Part shown: one piece after another, positions 35,840-47,339 of the stretch
How positions within the stretch are numbered: position 1 is the first letter of the stretch
How the letters are laid out: each line of letters begins with the position of its first letter
Assembly: GCF_021869535.1 (NCBI RefSeq)
Contig: NW_026262593.1
Coordinates: forward strand, 56,471,318 to 56,535,317
Direction of reading: 5' to 3'
DNA: 64,000 bases
DNA from: Mytilus californianus
Lineage: Eukaryota > Mollusca > Bivalvia > Mytilida > Mytilidae
The notes under the pieces: generated by a model
Databases searched by the model: none
What the model saw: only the letters and a program-made list of their open reading frames with translations
Told to the model about the DNA's origin: nothing
Made by a program: the position numbers and the translations under genes

Positions 35840-36130
35840 TTTTTCGTGATATCCATTTGATGTGGCTCTGTACTTATGTATTCTGTCATTGTGTTTTTTG
35901 TATTATCTTTCATGTTTGCTTATGTGCTTTGTCCATGTGACTTTTTGTGTTTCATTGATACATATGACGTGGCTCTGTACTTAAACATCCCGCCATTGTG
36001 CTATTGTTCTATTATAATTTTTGTATTCTTGTCTCTCAGTTTTGCTAGTTGTATGCATGCTTTGTCTATATGCCCTTTTGTGTTTCTTTGATAATACTGA
36101 CATGGCTCTTTTTTTAGAAGAAATACACAA
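35840..36130 (+). repeat. Dispersed repeat (tandem GTGGCTCTGTACTTA units)
   Basis: Two direct copies of about 130 bp (35858 and 35958). A related copy occurs on the minus strand at 46549-46785. The open frames here (35876-36091, 36021-36242) are repeat-derived. Confidence 0.6.
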
Positions 36131-36439
36131 TAAGCATATGGACAAGAGGCGAGAAAGACAAAATAAACTTCTAATTTACATTCTGCAGAGGATATACATT
36201 GTACCTAAAAGAACTATAGACTATATTCTTTTCATACTTTGAACGACAAAATTATTGTATATCTCTACCTGTGTGACGTTTACATTCTGACGTCAAACGC
36301 GAGATTCTACGTCAGAATTAATGTTAATCTAACCATTCGGTCGCTGTACTTAAAATGGTTTAATCCTTTATGGGTGGATTTAACATACATAAATGAAATA
36401 CAAAAATAAGAAAGCAATAAATGAGGTTGTTAAATTTGA

Positions 36440-36810
36440 TATGTGCCTTTTGTGCTTCTTTGTTAAATATTTGTTTGTTTTTATTGTGATTAAGATTATA
36501 ACACAATGTTGACTGCTGTACCCCTAATTTTGACTTTTTAACCCATTATGTCTGTTTGTTTTGTTCACGCATCGTTGTCAATATAATGGAATTTGATGCG
36601 ACTGTCGTACAAGTGAGAGGTTTAGCGCTATAAAACCAGGTTCAATCCACCATTTTCTTCATAAGAAAATGCCTGTACCAAGTCAGGAATATGACATTTG
36701 TTATCCATTCGTTTGATGTGTTTGAGCTTTTGATTTTGCCATTTGATTAAGGACTTTCCGTTTTGAATTTTCCCGGAGTTCAGTATTTTTGTGATTTTAC
36801 TTTATATTAA
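36440..36810 (+). repeat. Dispersed mussel-type repeat
   Basis: Closest match to 16850-17400: GTTGACTGCTGTACCCCTAA, TGCGACTGTCGTACAAGTGA, ACCAAGTCAGGAATATGACA, TTTCCGTTTTGAATTTTCC. Confidence 0.7.
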
Positions 36811-37062
36811 AGAATAACAAGCGTGTATGACTGTAAACTATAAGGACAGAAAGTCATACGTTGGTTATTGAAATTCTAGTATTTACAATTTTAACAGAAT
36901 CAAACAAAGTATCATAATCAAATCTTAATAATCTCCGTGCGGGGTGATTAGACATTAACTTTGCTGGGTTGGACACACCAACGGTCAAATGGACGACGAA
37001 AGGTCAATTGCAATTGAGGGTGATTCTCTTAATTAAGTTTTGGACATTTGTTCCATATTTAC

Positions 37063-37160
37063 CTTTGCATCGTACCATGACATCAATTTCTTACTGAAGC
37101 AATAACATGCACCAAAATTTTCCAATCTCTCCCAGCCTCCATAGCAGTCAAAGCTATTCT
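37063..37160 (-). CDS. C-type lectin domain, first exon
   Basis: 98 bp encoding ENSFDCYGGWERLENFGACY followed by CFSKKLMSWYDAK, the start of a long-form CTLD (C-x-GW, then CY-x-F and W-x2-A). It enters in phase 1 (acceptor TCATAG) and leaves in phase 0 (donor AAG|GTAAAT). The phase-1 entry fits the G left by the third TSP1 exon at 40732, giving CCPENSFDC, which ties the lectin domain to the TSP1 exons in one reading frame. Confidence 0.87.
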
Positions 37161-37224
37161 CTATGAATTAAATATATAAATCTGTCAAGTTAAAGTCACA
37201 TGAAGCTCCAAATTTAAAAAGAAT

Positions 37225-37400
37225 GTTGAACATGTTTTTGGCACAACTTTTTGGAATTTGGGGTCCTCAATGCTCTTCAACTTTGTACTTGTTTGGCTTT
37301 ATAACTATTTTGATCTGAGCATCACTGATGAGTCTTATGTAGATGAAACGCGCGTCTTGCGTATTAAATTATAATCCTGGAACCTTTGATAACTATTTTA
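37225..37400 (+). repeat. Dispersed mussel-type repeat fragment
   Basis: Contains GATGAGTCTTATGTAGATGA, AACGCGCGTCT and TAATCCTGGAACC, strings I recall as frequent in Mytilus introns. Confidence 0.5.
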
Positions 37401-37849
37401 TGTACTTGAATGGCTAAGTTTTACTCTAAAAGAAGTGAACGTGAACATTTTTTTTTAAAAGAAAATCCTTTATGATTTCAAAATCTTCATAAATATACCG
37501 ATATTGAATTATTGACTTCCCAGACACTAATTCGCCGATATTTTCCGGTATTCAGTGACTTTAACTATGTGACCTCTTGGTAAAACTTCGGCCCCCAGAC
37601 AGCATAAGTGCGAGGGGACAACCGTGATGAAAAAATTAAAAACACGTGCTCTTGAAGGTAAATAGAAATAATGAACAAATTATATAAAAAACGTGCATGC
37701 TAGACTTAGTTTAGTATATATGCATGCATTGGTTCAATAATTTCGACAACATTAAAATTTCAAGAAACTCGTTTCTATTACTTTAAAAGAACTTTAAATC
37801 TTTTAACTGGGTTTTCCGAAGATAAATCAGGTTATTGAAATGGTAATCT

Positions 37850-38640
37850 ACGACAAATTGGCGGTGGGTGGCTTCCAACATTTTCCGTGTAATAACTTAT
37901 GACCCGTTCAATAAATGCCTTTCGAATTTACATATGTTGTTGCTAATTACAAAATGAAAATGGAGGGCAGGTTTGATATTGAAGTTTTATTTTACTATTA
38001 CCGGTGAGGGGTTATGGTCATAAAGGGATTGAGAAATGCCACTTTTTATTATTTCCGTGCAATAACTTCTGAAGCGTTCAACTAATGCTTTTAAAATTTT
38101 TTGTAATTGATGAGAAAACAGAGGTCAAGTTTGTTATATGCAATTTTTACTTTTACCTTTCAGCATTTATGATTGTTGATAGATTGGAAAATGGCATTTT
38201 ACTAGATGGAAGTCGTTTCCTTGCAATAACTTAGTATTTCAGTCTCAAGTGTTCTCTCTTTATTTTTGGTGTACTGTTGTTGGTCTTTTCGTGGTATTTT
38301 CGATTTTTTTTTTGCCATGACATTCGCAGCTTATTTGCTTTCGATTGATGAGTTTGAATGCCCCTTTAGTAATTTCGAGTCTTTGATGAGTCTTTTAGCC
38401 AATGCTTTTCAAATTTAAATATGTTGCAACTGAAAGAAAAATGGAGGTCAACTTTGATATATGCCGATTTTCACTTTTGTCGTGCAGGATCCTTGATATA
38501 TTGGAACATGAAACTTTATCTCATAAAACGTCAAAGTATGCTTAATCGTCAATTGACCCCTTGTAAGAGTTATTGTCCCTTGCAAGACGATTATTACAAT
38601 TTGTGCATTTTACTATTAAATATGTAGACCAACATTTTTT
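37850..38640 (+). repeat. Degenerate direct repeats, gene-free
   Basis: Four loose units share TTCCGTG-AATAACTT, AATGCTTTT and GAAAATGGAGG-CA strings at about 200-bp spacing. Some stay open for about 70 codons but show no conserved domain. Confidence 0.45.
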
Positions 38641-38859
38641 AGCCGGTTTGTCTCCGAGCCGACGATTGTCTGAAGTATTATATAATTATAAATAGTAAAG
38701 GTATGTAATGTACTTTATAACTTCATATAGTAATTGGTTTAATAAGCGTAGCTTAATTAATTGAACCCCACATAAAGTTCCGTAGCTGGTTTTACGTTTT
38801 GAAAGCAGGCGGAAATGGTTTTGTATTCAATTTGTCTTGAATTTATGACAACTCGGCCC

Positions 38860-39125
38860 ACGGCCAACTCGCACCACTCAAACACTCTCACTTATTAATA
38901 CAACTTGCATCACTTTATCAAACTCGCACCACTCAAAAAAAAAAGAAAAAAAAAAAAAGAAATATAACAAACTCGAAGAAATGTGTTTAATCATTAGATT
39001 GTTTTCCCTTTCTCTTAGTAAATTCCTCCTTTCTCGGAGCACCTGTGTCACACAGAGACAGAACTCGCACCACTTGAAATAAAATACTACAAACTCGCAC
39101 AACTGAAGAAATGTTTTAAATCATC
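38860..39125. repeat. AACTCGCACCACT short repeat cluster
   Basis: Six loose copies of AACTCGCACCACT-like words with an A-rich tract at 38936-38960. Confidence 0.5.
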
Positions 39126-39239
39126 AGAAAGTTCTAGCTGACACCTAACTTTCTTCAAATGAGTCACTATTTCCGAGTTCGTCAATTGACTTCTTATCAA
39201 TGATAAATAGAGAGAAACTTTAGTACAAATTGTACAGCG

Positions 39240-39400
39240 CAATTAGATCTAAAGGTTGCAATTCTGTGAAAATAGACAATGCAATTTCCCATAGGAACTC
39301 CTTTTACGGCTAAAACTGTGCCACTTTTACTGTGAAGTTTCGTGAAAAATTATATCACAGAACGGAAAGTTGATATGCACTACTATTTTATTCAAAGGCC
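39240..39400. repeat. Dispersed repeat (second copy at the window end)
   Basis: ACAATGCAATTTCCCATAGG and GAAGTTTCGTGAAAAAT, matched by 63878-64000 at high identity. Confidence 0.75.
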
Positions 39401-39944
39401 AAAATATAGGGCTGTGCGGCATATTTTCAACATTTATATGCCCTGAACTTCTAAGAGTTTAAACTTATATTAAATTCTATACTAGCCCTACCTCCATTTT
39501 TGGACCTCCTAAGAATTAAATTTGAGGCGCTACCATGTTTTTCTATACTGGTAACATTCCCAAGTTATGTCTCTATGAGATGAAACACAGAGGTCATATC
39601 TGGGAACCAGTATGTTAACAAACTAACATATCTTTTGATATTATATATCTCCCTAAAAGAGGCGTGGCTTGTGAACCAGCTGTATTTACAAAGTGCAACC
39701 TAAAGATACCTCATGTTGCTAAATTTATAAACTTTTATTTTATTATAATTTTATTTTTATTATGCAAAAAAGAGAAACAATGTTCACCACTATAAGATCT
39801 ACAAAGTGTTCAACAACGTTGAAATTGTTATTGCTTCCTTTAGAAGTAAATGCCCTTGAATTATGATTTAGAAACTTTGGCAGATAGAGTTCACATGTTA
39901 ATTATGTAGAACCTGTTAACATCCGAATTGCTTAAAACATTCTA

Positions 39945-40260
39945 CAAAAGAGGGCGAAAGATACCGGAGGGACAGTCAAACTCATAGATCGAAAATAAAC
40001 TGACAACGCCATGGCTACAAAATAAAAAGACAAATAATAGTACACAAGACACAACATAGAAAACTAAAGACTTAGCAACACGAACCCCACCAAAAACTGG
40101 GGGTGATCTCAGGTGCTCCGGAAGAGTAAGCAGATCATGCTCCACATGTGGCACCCGTCGTGTTGCTCATGTTATTACAAATCCGGTTAATAGTCTTAAT
40201 TCGGTAGGTCACATTCGTGGTGAAAAAGTAAGTGGATTGTAATAACGACATAAGGAACAT
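39945..40260. repeat. Dispersed mussel-type repeat (CACCAAAA-TGGGGGTGATCT family)
   Basis: AGATACCGGAGGGACAGTCA, AACTCATAGATCGAAAATAA and CGTCGTGTTGCTCATG are shared with 52630-52990, and partly with 15890-15985 and, inverted, 58470-58610. Confidence 0.7.
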
Positions 40261-40731
40261 ATCCGATATTATCTGTGAAACGGTTATTCCTATACAACCT
40301 AGTCAAAACATTTGACATCCGATGTTTACTATTATTGAAGAATGTATATTTCTCAAATTAAAAGAGCCAATATTGACACTTCTAGAACATACTCTTTTAT
40401 CAGTTGCATTTTATAGAGTTATTACCCTTGAAAGACAATATTTACTCTTTTTTACGGAGTTTGCGATGAAGAAATTATGATAGAAAGTGATAAAAATGTA
40501 ACAACAAAAATGGTGAGCATGATGAGCAAGACAAATGATGGTCCACATAGATTCTATGCAACACACACGTTGTTTCGACACATGTGTTTCAGCTACCTAT
40601 AAATTGTTCACTGTTATGAAGTCATAACAACATACTAACACTTTTTATCCCACTTTTCCTATATTGTACACCAGTATCGACAAAACTTTCACTCCCAATA
40701 CCTTTGAAGATTCTATACCTCTGATAATTAC

Positions 40732-40896
40732 CTGGACAGCACCTGGATTGTGTGCATGTAACAGTCATAGTTTTTGCTCCTAGGCATTTTTTACCGCCAT
40801 ATTTAGGATGAGAGCATTCGCGAAACTGTAAAATGGTACCATTACCACATGTAACGCTACAGCTTGTTTCCTTCCAAGCACTCCATTCACCATCAA
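40732..40896 (-). CDS. Thrombospondin type 1 repeat exon (third in protein order)
   Basis: 165 bp (55 codons), phase 1-1, acceptor ACTAG and donor CCAG|GTAATT. It encodes DGEWSAWKETSCSVTCGNGT, then FRECSHPKYGGKKC, TVTC and RCCP. WSxW, CSVTCGxG, RxC and six cysteines define a group-type TSP1 repeat. WSAW gives a possible C-mannosylation site; the second W of the WxxWxxW set is replaced. The last cysteine is doubled (RCCP). It joins upstream to exon 44453 and downstream to the lectin exon at 37063. Confidence 0.9.
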
Positions 40897-40939
40897 CTAG
40901 TTATTTGAAATATACATATATACATAGTCAGTATAAATT

Positions 40940-41060
40940 GATTGATTGATTGATTGGAAATTGCTTTACGCCGCATCAGCACAAAGAGGCTATATTGCGG
41001 CGAGAGCTATCTTAAATATTATAACTAGACGTGGTGTTTTTAAAAGACCAGACAAAAAGT
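40940..41060. repeat. SINE 3' fragment with TTGA tail
   Basis: (ATTG)n followed by GCTTTACGCCGCATCAGCAC and GCTATATTGCGGCG, similar in form to the fragment at 18460. Confidence 0.45.
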
Positions 41061-41383
41061 CTTTCAATTTACTAAAACTGGAGTTTTAAAGCGAAATTAC
41101 TTATTTAAAAATAAAATTTCATCAATAAGATATCATGATAAAAACTAAAAATCATTTAAACTAATACAATAAATTCATATTTTGGAATAAATTCCAATTT
41201 CTTTTCAGAACGAAACAAGTATTTCAACAGGAACATTATTAAATAAATCATACATATTATTTACATTAAAATGTTTTTTTCCGGATATCGGAAAAGTCAA
41301 TACATTTAATCAAAACAAGTGATGGTAGGGAAATGAGGGATAGTAGGGAAAATGAGTGACTCATTCTATGTTTTTTTTCATTT

Positions 41384-41482
41384 ATGCCCTCTGGGGAAAC
41401 TGTCCTTAGCTTTCTTATCCAAAATCTTTCCCGAGCGTGTCTGTGGTTAAGAAAGCTAAGGACAGTTTCCATAGAGGGAAAT
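41384..41482. repeat. Strong hairpin
   Basis: AAACTGTCCTTAGCTTTCTT pairs with its exact complement 40 bp on, and the outer CCCTCT/AGAGGG extends the stem. Confidence 0.75.
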
Positions 41483-41884
41483 ATATGAAGTATATGTATA
41501 AACAAGTCTAAATTGAAAACAACGTTCAAACCTATGATGGCGTAGGATAAAAACCGCAATTTTTATACGTGTGCATGCAAAACAAATTTCTTGGTAGAGG
41601 GTCTAAATAAAGCACAAACAACATATTCCAAAATACAAAAAAAAGTGAAAAAAGTATATTTTAATAAAACACATTTGATTAGCAGGTTTACAAAGGGTAA
41701 ATAATAAGGAGTATCCGTCAGTAAAACGTTTTTATTTTGAATCACGCGATTAACACATCAAATACTGATTTAATGATTAAACGTCTTATTATGAAGTATT
41801 TCATACAAGACAAAATTATTTGCAATGGAAATTAACTGATGCTTCACACTCCATAGAGCGGGCAATATTGTTGCATTACAGGTT

Positions 41885-41997
41885 TTGTTATATAGATACA
41901 ATGGATAAGCGTGGATTCTTGAAAAAGAAACCATGAGCCCGGAGGGCGAATGGTTTGATTTTCATGAATCTACGCTTATCCATTGTATCTATAACTT
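41885..41997. repeat. Hairpin MITE
   Basis: TATAGATACAATGGATAAGC pairs with its complement at the right; the loop contains a small GAGCCCGGAGGGCGAA stem. Confidence 0.75.
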
Positions 41998-42604
41998 AAA
42001 CTATTGTGTTAATTTCTTTTCAAAATTAAAGCCTTTTCTTAATTAGAAGGTATTGTAAGTGAGTTTAAATAACCATGTTATCGTGTCCAACGATGCATTG
42101 ATAAATCTCAGATCACAATTAATTGGTTAACAAAATACAAATATAACACTTCTAGCTTTAAAGATCTTTATATTACCAGGCATATGAATATTATCTGTTT
42201 ATACAAAATAAGACATATTCGAAATTATTTCTAATAAAATTGAAAATGGAAATGGGGAACGTGTCAAAGAGACAACAACCCGACCAAAAAGCATATATAA
42301 AGTATATATAATAAGTATGTTATCGAAACTTTTCTAACACTCTAGGCACATCACGATTTTCTCGCATAGGAATTTGCGAACAAACCTTTGTAAAATTATG
42401 AAGTAAAACAGATGAAATCATACTATATTTATAAAACAAAAATTGACAAATAGAATGTAATCATATTGTTTCAAACATGTGAAATAGCCGATAATAATAT
42501 ATAAAAAAACGGTAAAACTCGCTATTATTACAAAAATATCCGCTATAACTTGCAAAATTAGAAAAAAACAAGGATAGCTTAAGAATTGGAACAACAGAGA
42601 GAAT

Positions 42605-42684
42605 ACAGGGATTCGAACCTAAACCGACAAATCCCGATCTTTAACGCATTGATTTTAACCATGCTAACCTCGCGGCTACCAACT
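42605..42684 (-). tRNA. tRNA-like sequence (SINE head or tRNA pseudogene)
   Basis: On the minus strand an A-box-like TAGCCGCGAGGTTAGCA is followed by a perfect B box GGTTCGAATCC. The 3' end runs straight into repeat-like sequence and the anticodon arm is unclear, so a functional tRNA is not claimed. Confidence 0.4.
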
Positions 42685-42799
42685 CATACTATACGACTGC
42701 CTATTGTGTCTATATAAAGGTACAAGCCCTGTGTGTCCTATGAACCGATGTATATCAGATGTTCATTTAAATATATAAAATAAACATCTATAGTGTAAC

Positions 42800-42886
42800 C
42801 CATTGGTAGCCGAGAGGTTTCGTCGGTGTGTTGATGTCAGTCACACATAACAGATTTCAAGGAAGGGTTCGATTCCCAGTGAAGGC
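42800..42886 (+). tRNA. tRNA-like sequence, opposite strand
   Basis: A-box-like TAGCCGAGAGG and B-box-like GGGTTCGATTCCC with 5'/3' sequences that partly pair. About 85 nt with an extra-arm-like length, reminiscent of a serine or leucine tRNA ancestor. It faces the element at 42605. Confidence 0.4.
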
Positions 42887-44452
42887 ATATAAAAATTACA
42901 AAAATTAAAGGTAAGTTTTTAAATTAATTCCATTAGTGAACAGAAATCAGTAAATTAGCCAATTCAAACTTAATGGAATTAGGCACACAAAGGAAACAAT
43001 TGAATATAATTTGGTGAGTCAGTTTCAGCGGCAGATTTAGGAAGCGTTGATTCTAGAAAAAGAATCCACGGTAAATGAATAGGCTGACGTCACCACAATG
43101 GTTTAAGGGTAAATATTGCCTGAAATGCAATCAAAACCCTATGGTAATGACTTGATTTCTTAATCTTCATAAGAATTATCACTACTTTTGAGATACTAGT
43201 ACACAGCATATAGTGCATTGATCATAACATTCTATAAAAGTAAAAGCGCTGTTCCTTTGCTTTTTGTGTGTTTTTTTTGTTGTTGTTGCTGTGCATGTAT
43301 TGATTTTGTGTCATGGATGGATACCCCATATCCTTTGTTTTTCTATTATATTATCGGAGTTTGTTTCTCGTGCTGTGTGGAGGCCGTAGAAAGTCTCCCC
43401 GTGCTTGATATGTATGCTCTTCTGTATTTTTAAAGTTATGGTGTATTTATTCTTGAGATAACTTCTCTTATGTGTGCCACATCATTCTCTCAATTTTAGG
43501 ACAGTTTATATACTAAAATTTTAATCAGACGCACACCACCTACTCTTGGTCCTTCTTCCTATCCACGTTAATTTTTTCACTTCAAAACATTTTATGGAAA
43601 CGGGATCAATATACCTGTATTTATACATCAGACCTTACTGCACTGGTTACCGAAATTTTGGATACACCAAACCAGGCACTTCATATCCGAGCAACAGGCT
43701 ATATATACCCTCATTTTTAGAATTCATTCATAATTTTTGTATTATTCAAAATTATCAGTAAATCGTGTGTTCTACAAGGATCACCAGTCATTCACCTTTT
43801 ATCCGATACCTCAATTACTAAAATATATGCTGCATAGTTTAAGATTTACAACTATGCGTAGGAACTATTTTGTTTTAAATATGTACTACTTTCCAGTATG
43901 TTCTTTTTAGACCGGGCCCATTGGATGGTGTTACGTCTTACAAAGTCTATCCAAATTATTTTTACAAAGAATTCCGCTCAAACTTGTTTAGTATAGTGGT
44001 GACTTTTCATTTATTTTTGACACATGAAATATTGAAAAACCTAACCTGATACTTCTTTACATACTTTAAGTACTGCTAACTAAAAAAAACATAAATTTAT
44101 AGAAATACAAATGCCACATTTTAAATACATCGAAATGATTTTCGGAGTAACATTTTCTTTTTAATATTTTATACAGATGTATCAACTAACTAAAATAGAA
44201 AACCATTGTTTCGTCTTAACTGATATACGTATGATATTTATCCCACTTAACATACAAATATAATGTACATTGGTATATAACAATTTTCAACTATCTATTT
44301 ACATTTGATGCTATCTAAATCTAAGATTAACCTGTACAGGGGATATTTTTATCCCGCAAATATATAGTACACTAGTACTGTCAATGTCTATTGAATTTCA
44401 AATGAATAGCGTCTCCTTTTCATCTGAATACTCTTTAATTCTTAAGAGTTAC
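42887..44452. other. Gene-free intron sequence
   Basis: No domain or element was recognised. Two 71-codon open frames (43218-43433, 43546-43761) lack any family signature. Confidence 0.4.
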
Positions 44453-44623
44453 CTGGACATTGGTTAGGCTGTATACATGTGACATGCTCAATACTGTTTC
44501 CTGTACAGTTGTTTCCATAATATTGAGGATGTGGATTGGAACAGTTGCGAGACCGTAAACCGGTTCCAACACCACACGTTACACTGCAGGTGTTTTCGCT
44601 CCAAACAGTCCATTGTCCATGAA
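44453..44623 (-). CDS. Thrombospondin type 1 repeat exon (second in protein order)
   Basis: 171 bp (57 codons), phase 1-1, acceptor CCTAG and donor CCAG|GTAACT. It reads HGQWTVWSENTCSVTCGVGT, then LRSRNCSNPHPQYYGNNC, then EHVTCIQPNQCP. CSVTCGVG and the R-x-C strand are conserved. Two N-x-S/T glycosylation sequons (NCS, NCT) are present. It is closest to the exon at 45088, sharing EHVTC and the HPQ/PYPQ loop, so these two probably arose by a recent exon duplication. Confidence 0.9.
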
Positions 44624-45087
44624 CTAGGAATTTGAAAACATATTCTTAAAATATGATTTGAATTAAAAAGCATTAAGTGTATAGGGGTGTTTGCAATGCA
44701 TTTTCGAAAATGAAAACGTTGTAAATGAGTCAAATTTACTGTCAATTTTAGAAACGTTATCACATTGCATGATTAGCTAGGAACTTCTAGAAGACGAGAT
44801 CAGTGTTTTAAAATGAGATATTTTTTAAACAAATATAATTCTGCAAAACATAGATTTCCAGCTTTATCGACTTTTAGATGAAGGAAAATTGCAGCACATA
44901 GAGTATGATTGCCGCCCCTCTTTTATTATTTGTAAGATTTAGCGGAATTTTAATCTAATTATATACAAGTCAGATGCTTCAAATATGAACTCTGTGATGT
45001 CCTATCTACTTTCAATATAATATTTTCTCCACATACATGTAACTTACATTGTGTTTGAAAAGTTTGTGACTGATCTGAAAGAGTTAC

Positions 45088-45258
45088 CTGGACAGGGTTT
45101 ATGTTGCATGCATGTGACATGCTCAGTACTACTTCCTGTACAGCTTTTTCCGTCATGTTGAGGATATGGATAAGAACATTCGCGATAACGTAAACGGCTA
45201 CCCACACCACATGTTACGCTACAGGGTTTTTCTATCCAACCACTCCATTTTCCATCTA
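45088..45258 (-). CDS. Thrombospondin type 1 repeat exon (first in protein order)
   Basis: 171 bp (57 codons), phase 1-1, acceptor CATAG and donor CCAG|GTAACT. It reads DGKWSGWIEKPCSVTCGVGS, then LRYRECSYPYPQHDGKSC, then EHVTCMQHKPCP. All six TSP1 cysteines and the W-SGW pair are present. The phase-1 G left by the LDLa exon (50126) completes its first codon, giving EEGCVDGKW. TSP1 repeats usually mediate binding to matrix or glycosaminoglycans in secreted proteins. Confidence 0.9.
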
Positions 45259-45639
45259 CTATGAAATTGAAAAAAAATATTCTTAACTCTAACATAAATT
45301 TGAAAACAAACATTCAGTGAAAAAGAATTTTAGCACTGTGGTTTTCTTAAATGAAAATGTTTTCAACGACTCTTGTTGTTGCCTTGATAACAAATGTTAA
45401 ATCCACTGTATTGTCATACATCTGGCCTGTACCATCAACTTTCGAATACAAATTTACTTTCAATTTTAGTGACATTAGCACAAAGCATCTGATAAACAAA
45501 GACACATTGACGAAAAGGTAAGTATTTTTAAAATGGTCAATTTCCTGTTTTATTTCGAATCAAATAATTGTAGACTTCCGGATAAAAAGAGCTAGACGTA
45601 GAGAACAATTAAAGTATATAGAAACAAGTGAAACTGCGA

Positions 45640-46085
45640 GCTACTGCTGACCGATGATACCCCGCCCAAATATTTCGGTAAACAGGAAGTTGTTGAGTGA
45701 TGAATCTGAAAACGCATCAAACGGTATAGCTGACTTATATAAACCCTGAAACCAAATTCCAGAAATCCTTGTAATGTAGTTCTTGAGAAAAATGTGACGA
45801 AAATTTTCAACTTGCCTACCCATGTGTCAAATGATGTAAGTGTTCGGTAAACAGGAAGTTGTTGAGTGATGAATCTGAAAACGCATCACACGGTAAAGCT
45901 GACTCATATAAACCTTGAAACCAAATTTCAGAAATCCTTGTAATGTAGTTCCTGAGAAAGATGCGACGAAAAATATTCATTGGACAGACAGACGGACTGA
46001 CGGATGGATAGACTGACGGATGGATTGACGGAAGGATGGACTGACGGACGGACACACAGAGGTAAAACAGTATACCCCCACTTTT
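45640..46085. repeat. Two direct copies of a bivalve dispersed repeat
   Basis: About 185-bp units share CGGTAAACAGGAAGTTGTTG and AGAAATCCTTGTAATGTAGT. They are followed by a GACGGAC/GACGGAT short-repeat tail at 45980-46055. Minus-strand frames across it are repeat-derived. Confidence 0.75.
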
Positions 46086-46548
46086 TATAATGAAATCTAA
46101 AATGTTTTCACTTGGGTAAATGTGATATCCATAACTGCAGTTACGTATATCCAAAGATAGCGGACGATATTTCTGGTCAATATTTCTTTTGTCGTTTTTG
46201 TAATAATTATGTATCATTTTTTGGTATTTCGTGTCTTTTTAAACTAATTTACTTAATTTGAAACTGAATTACTTTTATTTTTTTCCATAGTTTAACCTCT
46301 AAATGGAGAAATCGGCCGTCCAAAAACTCGATGATATGGGTAACTGAAGAAAATAAATTGCCGTTGATGTAACTGGAAATATCGATATCCGTAACATATT
46401 TTATTTAAGAAATAATTCATGGAAGCCATAGATTTGTTGGAAATTTACACATGGCCTGGGTCGTGATATTCGAATTTTATCCTGAGCGTTCCAAGGAAAA
46501 TTGAATACAGAAAGTCATTTAGTAAATTGAAAAATCTAAAGCTAAAGC

Positions 46549-46790
46549 TCAAACACATGTGAAAAAAAAACAAACGGACATAACAAGTAAAAAGGTCCTA
46601 AATTGGGATACAGCAGTCACCATTGTTTTTTTAAAAATCTTAATCACTATAAAACAAATAACTATTTCAACCAAGAAAAACAGAATGACATATAGACAAA
46701 GAACATGAGCGAAAATAAAAGGCAAGAATACAAAAATGACTATAGCACGATAACACAATGGCGAGATGTATAAATACAGAGCCACGCCAA
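46549..46790 (-). repeat. Dispersed repeat related to 35840-36130
   Basis: Minus-strand GGCTCTGTATTTATACATCT and the following hydrophobic-looking frame match the plus-strand copies at 35858 and 35958. It lies downstream of the broken reverse transcriptase in the same orientation, so it may be that element's tail. Confidence 0.5.
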
Positions 46791-46929
46791 AAGATTATTC
46801 CCAAAAATTAAATAAACTGTAAAGTTAAAAATATACAAAGACAAATGAAAAGATCACTATAAAAGGTCATTTAGATGATAACCAACGTCAGTACCTAGAA
46901 TCTATACTCCAGGACCATCATGTATCATT

Positions 46930-47320
46930 TGTGAAGTTGCTACGAAATATTTATCAACAAGGTCTTGGTACCCCATTTATTTGTATTGTGGTCCTGTCAT
47001 GTGATGTTGTCGTTTTGGTGTTGTGTTTGACGTTGCCATTAAAGCGGGAGGTTTGGCATGCCACAAAATCAACCCACCATTTTTTTCTTAAAATGTCCTG
47101 TACCAAGTCAGGAAAATGGCCATTGTTATATTATAGTTCGTTTCTGTGTGTGTTACATTTTAATGTTGTGTTTTTGTTGTGTCGTTGTTCTCCTCTTATA
47201 TTTGATGCGTTTCCCTCAGTTTTAGTTTGTAACCCGGATTTTTTTTTATCTGTATCGATTCCTGAGTTTCAAACAGCGGTATACTATTGTTGCCTTTATT
47301 TACCTTTCGATGATTTTATT
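46930..47320 (+). repeat. Dispersed mussel-type repeat
   Basis: GCGGGAGGTTTGGCATGCCA and ACCAAGTCAGGAAAATGGCC mark it as a relative of the 16850/22780 family. The 138-codon frame is not credible as a gene and ends antisense to the retroelement. Confidence 0.55.
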
Positions 47321-47339
47321 TTAGAAAAAGGACAAGACG

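Noticed and set aside
35876-36242. Hydrophobic plus-strand frames resembling membrane proteins
   Set aside because: They fall in a dispersed repeat with copies elsewhere, including an inverted one at 46549-46785.
45592-46217. Minus-strand frames of 60-133 codons
   Set aside because: They lie over two direct copies of a dispersed repeat and its GACGGAC-type tail.
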